This document shows, in pieces, positions 59,607 through 64,000 of a stretch of DNA of 64,000 nt. Position numbers and translations under genes: made by a program. Origin of the DNA: Cinnamomum chago (taxonomy: Eukaryota > Streptophyta > Magnoliopsida > Laurales > Lauraceae); NCBI GenBank assembly GCA_038049695.1, contig CP142454.1:13248501-13312500 (forward strand), in the 5' to 3' direction. The notes under the pieces are model-generated. The model searched no databases. It was given only the letters and a program-made list of their open reading frames with translations, and was not told the DNA's origin. Each line of letters begins with the position of its first letter. Positions within the stretch are counted from its first letter, which is position 1.

Positions 59607-60243
59607 ATGGCCTCAAACACTCTCCAACATGTCCTCTTCTTCCTCCTAGCTGCATTGGCCACCACCTACATGGCACATGCAGGCGACCCTGATATCTTAA
59701 CAGATTTCATCATCCCTCCAAACCTCAACGGCACCGTCGATGGCACCTTCTTCACCTTCACCGGCATGAGGGGAATACTCGACGCCACCACGCCTACCTT
59801 CAACGTCACAAAAGCAAGCATGGCTGAACTTCCCGCCCTCAACGGGCAAAGCGTCTCCTACGCCATCCTCCGTTACCCCGCCGGTTCAGTCAACCCTCCA
59901 CACACCCATCCCCGCTCGGCCGAGCTCCTCTTCCTCATCGATGGTGAGTTGGAAGTCGGTTTCGTCGACACAACTAACAAGCTCTACACTCAGACACTTC
60001 AAATTGGTGATTTGTTTGTGTTCCCGGCCAAAGGGACTTGTGCATTATCAGTATAATAATAATGCTAATTGCACTGCCACCGCGATCTCTGCCTTTGGTA
60101 GTGCAAACGCTGGTATCGTGTCGGTCCCCGGCAGCGTCTTCACCACCGGAATTGATGATGGCATCCTTGCAAAATCTTTCAAGACTGATGTTGCCACTAT
60201 TCAGAAGATCAAGGCTGGTCTTGCACCAAAGCCCTGTGGTTGA
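59607..60243 (+). pseudogene. Germin-like protein copy 4, b/a chimera with 4-bp insertion
   Basis: The first half follows type b (QHVLFFLLAALATTYMAH, FIIPPNLNGT). From about 59761 on it follows type a (DTTNKLYTQTLQIG, then AGIVSVPGSVFTTG and a KPCG end). Four extra bases (GGCC, 60026-60029) split box 2: VFP is followed by AKGTCALSV and a stop at 60054-60056. Without the shift, the remaining frame runs open to the normal stop at 60241-60243. The box-2 histidine is lost from the translated product, so a working cupin is unlikely. Confidence 0.85.
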
Positions 60244-60745
60244 TTTGTGCTTTTATCATTTCAGTTCGTAGTTAGTTGATTTCATTTCTTGAAGGGAGAC
60301 GTAGTTCCCAATTGTAATGTTTGATGTGAGGACTGAGTACCATGGTCCATTGATGCTATGCATGTTTTTTTTTTTTTTCAGTCAAGTCTTATATGATTGA
60401 ATAATGTAATATTTATTCTTCTATTTGTGTGTTTCTTCCTTGTCAAAAGGGCTTCATGAGGCCAATCTCTATTAAACCCATCAGCATCAGCGGGCCATCT
60501 ATATAATTAATAATACAAACGGCTTAAATCTTAATTACTCTTCATTTAACCAGCATGATAAAGTAGGGTCTTAGCCACTCAGTGGACTGTGAAAAGCTAT
60601 ATATAACGATTTTATATTGAAGCTAGCGTGTGTTTATAAACCCTATCAAAGTTTTGAATAAGGCTAAAAGTATGCTTAGATGGGTCTAATTAAGTGGGTG
60701 AAAGAGGAACTTGGCTGGAGGAATAGCTAGCAACCTCCGTGCTGG

Positions 60746-60776
60746 TTTTATTTATTTATTTATTTATGTATTTATT
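60746..60776 (+). repeat. (TTTA)n microsatellite
   Basis: About seven TTTA units with one variant; the same spot in copies 1 and 3 is a plain T-run. Confidence 0.8.
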
Positions 60777-61820
60777 ACAGATGTTGCCTTTAGAGTAGCA
60801 GTTGAGAAAGCTATATATTTTCAGCTTCTTTTCATATTTGAATGGATCTATCATTAGTGCAGATACTTACCATAGATAAAATGTCTTTCTTCAAAAGAAG
60901 CTAAAGTAAGGGCGAACCTCACCTTTCATTAAGTTAGCAAATATGTTTTCGAGTGTGAAGAAAGTGATGCAAGACAAGCCTCATCTTCTCAACAGTTCCA
61001 GCGTAATCTTAAAGATGGCTCAAAATATCGCGTAGTGGCTCCATTATTGACTGTAGGGGTTGAAGCTGTTACATTATTTTAAAATTTACGGTGCTATAGT
61101 TTAAAACCTAGTAAAGTCAAATATTAGTTTTGATTTTAAATATTAATTTTTTTTTTTTTTCATATCAATATAATTTTATTAAGTTGTCTCTATCCTTACA
61201 TGGTTTGAAATCACTAAAAAATACAAGATAAGCCCTTACGCAATATTCACATTTTTTTTACCACTTAAAAAATCCACATCGCTACATTACCATGTATCGC
61301 CCTCTGCGTAGCATTTTAGCCACTGATGAATACGCCCGCCACAATTGCTATTTTGTTCATTGGTTTTAAAAGACTTGTAGCCAAAATGCCCTTATGGTGG
61401 TAAACACACTGCCTGTTCATACTGGTTCAAGGTCGATTAAAACCCTTTACAAAAGAAAGAAAAAAGAAAACAAAAATATATTGATTCAAGTGCAGCTCAT
61501 TTACCGGTTTAAATGGTTTTGAGCAGTTCTATATTTATTGGACTGAACCATCCAACTTCCGAGGAACATATTCAGGTAACTAACCAACCTAAAAACTGAT
61601 TTAGAGAAGGAATCCTCGTCTGAACCATTGTTTTATGGATTATCAAACATCAAAGATCTTTCTGATCCGAAAATCATGAGCCTTCTATTGGCCGGATCAA
61701 TTTCTGAAAGTAAATAAAAAAGGTAGAGAACTCCCACTACATGCGTTCCTTTCGGACATTGCTAATTCACACAGGGAGGCGCTTGTAGATCTGTAGATCT
61801 TACTATTGAGGAGTGAATGG

Positions 61821-62116
61821 GAATATTGAAAAATATTTCTTCAACGGCCTCTCTTAACATTTCTAGTAGAAATAGTCAACTAAAGAAATTTAATATGGTA
61901 TCAAATCCAATCAGTCATGAATTAGAATCCCAGGAGAAACGACTCGGGGCAAAAAGAAAAAAATGCATATCGCCAAAAGTGCACCGGCCGGGTTTGACCC
62001 GAGGAAAAGTATTAAGGAGTGAGCTCCACCCGACGAAAAATATTGAAAAGTATTTTCGCTGCTTCTACTAACGCCTCGAGGTTTTGATAGAAATGGTTAG
62101 TTAAATAAATTTAATA
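61821..62116 (+). mobile_element. TRIM-like element, copy in array unit 3
   Basis: Counterpart of 11441-11738 with both short terminal repeats and the TGGTATCA site. Confidence 0.45.
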
Positions 62117-63496
62117 CTTACAAACCATCGGGGCGGTGTATTTGAGAGTATTGTGTGTGAAAGGCATAGAGAATTAATCATACTTAGCTTGATTCATAGA
62201 CTGTGGGGGCACACTTTGCCTAATCGTTTGATTAAATTCACCTCATTTGAATTGTTTCTAATAATAGAGTCAAGATCCGAGTTGTGCCTGCATGGTTGTG
62301 CCTGGAGGTCGGATATGGTCCCACGGACCCACAGTTTGTCTGAGGACATGATTGCTAACATGATTACCACAATCCAATTCATTAATTACATTATCAATCA
62401 TGTATAAGAGACTTGGGTGGGACCAAATCTATGGAAGTATATGTTGAGGATATTCTACTGGAGGAGATTGCATTCAATTTTAACAGCTCAGATGATCATT
62501 AGTAGGTGGGCCGATGGTGAGTTACACACATCGATCCCACTCCCGGGAAGCATGTATGAGACCACTCTCAGTGGGGGCTGCCATGTCAAACGTGACGTAA
62601 ATGAGGCCACATTCTGATTTTCTGGTCAAGGATTGCTGTCAATGAACCTACATATTCCAGCCCAAAGCCTAGTCCATGGACTGTCCAACGGACACAACGT
62701 GCCAGGCCCCACCAAGATTAGGGTCCAGATTCATATTGGATCAGACTCAGGCCTTGGGATCTCATCCCATTGAAATATAATAATACATAGATCCTAATAA
62801 ACACAATACAAGACAAGACAATATAATAAGTATATATGTGTATGTACATCGATTCCATATGCATTATGGAAAATGTATAACTTTTTGGTAATTGCTTGAA
62901 TGGGTACGAAATGACTTTGACGGACTCTCGTGCCTTAAACAGGTGGCCTCGGGGCTCCAATTTTCGTATTGAGTGGGCTCGGACCCTGGTGCTTGGGTCA
63001 ATCAGAACCGCACTTTAACTTGAGCCCATAAATCTTTACCGGATCTGGACTCAGGCCCAGGTGTGTCAGATCAGGAACAGCCCTACCCATAGCATCTGAT
63101 ACTAACAGCCTGCAAGTAGGCAGAGTGCAAGAACGTGCAAGTAGACTCAGCTAGCAACCTGGATCAGACCGAGCCCGAGTTTTGCATGTTACTACGCCGC
63201 ATGAAAATTTCAATTCTGTTTGGGAAGTTTGGATCTGGGGCCAAGGTATATACCACCTGGCTCACCCAGGTGCCCCATCGCCAGGCTAAGAACTCTTCAA
63301 ACATTAGATATTTCCGAAGAACATATCTTGGCAAGTCAGCCAGCCCTAAAGATGTAGATTGACAAGGGGCCTTATGTTTGAACATATCAATCCAAGGAAG
63401 AAGAATCACAAACCAGCCTAGTGAATTCCAAACACAGCTGGCTGCCTTCCCAACAGCTGGGCACATGTGAAACAAAAAGCTCAAAAACTCACACAG

Positions 63497-63506
63497 TATA
63501 TAAATG
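63497..63506 (+). promoter_or_regulatory. TATA box of germin-like copy 5
   Basis: TATATAAATG, type-b context, with a slightly shortened leader. Confidence 0.7.
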
Positions 63507-63599
63507 CATGCCCGGCCATGCAAAGAAACTATCCATACAAGAACCAACACAAACACCTCTCTCCCTCTACATTAACATAATCTAACCATATATACATAT

Positions 63600-64000
63600 A
63601 TGGCCTCAAACACTCTCCAACATGCCCTCTTCTTGCTCCTAGCTGCACTGGCCACCTCCTACATCGCCCATGCAGGTGACCCAGATATCTTAACAGATTT
63701 CATCCTCCCTCAAAACTTCAACGGCCCCGTCGACGGCACCTTCTTCACCTTCACCGGCATGAGGGGAATACTCGACGCCACCACGCCTACCTTCAACGTC
63801 ACAAAAGCAAGCATGGCCGAACTTCCTGCCCTCAACGGGCAAAGCGTCTCCTACGCCATCCTCCGTTACCCCGCCTGTTCTGTCAACCCTCCACACACCC
63901 ATCCCCGCTCGGCCGAGCTCCTCTTCCTCATCGATGGTGAGTTGGAAGTCGGTTTCGTCGACACAACTAACAAGCTCTACACTCAGACACTTCAAACTGG
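63600..64000 (+). CDS. Germin-like protein copy 5 (5' part; runs off the window)
   Basis: 133 codons are visible and open. The protein start is type a (QHALFLLLAALATSYIAHAG, FILPQNFNGPVDG) although the promoter and leader are type b. It carries the PACSV variant (Gly93 to Cys) shared with the 46558 copy. The last visible bases CAAACTGG are type b. His99, His101 and Glu106 are present; box 2 lies beyond the window, so intactness cannot be judged. Confidence 0.88.
   Translation, partial: MASNTLQHALFLLLAALATSYIAHAGDPDILTDFILPQNFNGPVDGTFFTFTGMRGILDATTPTFNVTKASMAELPALNGQSVSYAILRYPACSVNPPHTHPRSAELLFLIDGELEVGFVDTTNKLYTQTLQT

Larger units (their letters stand above)
60244..63496. other. Type-a intergenic segment and type-b upstream region before copy 5
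   Basis: 60244-62811 matches the region downstream of copy 1 (9923-12433), including a TRIM-like copy at 61821-62116 and a (TTTA)n run at 60746-60776. 62830-63496 matches type-b upstream DNA. No gene. Confidence 0.6.

Noticed and set aside
1-64000. CRISPR arrays, bacterial operons, organelle DNA insertions
   Set aside because: No regularly spaced identical repeats, no prokaryotic gene layout, and no recognisable plastid or mitochondrial genes were seen.

Overview
The window is nuclear DNA of a flowering plant, probably a woody species with a repeat-rich genome. Plant-specific families (germin-like proteins, plant mobile domain, GRF zinc finger), canonical GT-AG introns, plant L1 LINE, CACTA, PIF/Harbinger and LTR elements all fit. 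I cannot name the species. No tRNA, rRNA, CRISPR or prokaryotic operon structure was seen.

Backbone: a tandem array of intronless germin-like protein (GLP) genes on the + strand, at 9290 (intact), 13228 (in-frame stop), 46558 (intact), 59607 (4-bp insertion) and 63600 (runs off the window). Flanks are duplicated with the genes, and the copies are mosaics of two parental types. The 59607 copy has a type-b promoter and 5' half joined to a type-a 3' half and downstream flank, as expected from unequal crossing-over or conversion.

The array is split by mobile DNA. From 1 to 8 kb there is a CACTA end, a 5'-truncated LINE/SINE-like insert and a 3.46-kb solo LTR. From 14,135 to 27,363 lies a 13.2-kb PIF/Harbinger element bounded by GGGCCCGTTTG inverted repeats and TTA target duplications. 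It carries four gene models: the DDE transposase, its Myb/SANT partner, an 11-exon intact gene for an 830-residue plant-mobile-domain/Ulp1-protease fusion, and a GRF zinc-finger protein with a C-terminal membrane segment. It also carries a fragment resembling a heavy-metal-associated isoprenylated plant protein (HIPP). This is the most interesting object in the window.

From 28 to 44 kb there are a TRIM, a CACTA end, a second long LTR, a full-length L1-type LINE (5.3 kb, open 1226-codon ORF2, perfect 15-bp target duplication), and a cluster of short host-gene fragments (DUF726 hydrolase, short-chain dehydrogenase). From 49 to 58.8 kb a second, partly decayed Harbinger-type insertion interrupts the GLP unit and contains DnaJ (J8-like) gene fragments.

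Functionally, the GLPs should be secreted cupins of the cell wall. In the 13.2-kb element, the transposase and Myb protein would supply mobility. The protease fusion and GRF protein look like accessory genes of unknown role; a role in SUMO or chromatin-level interaction with the host is only inference.
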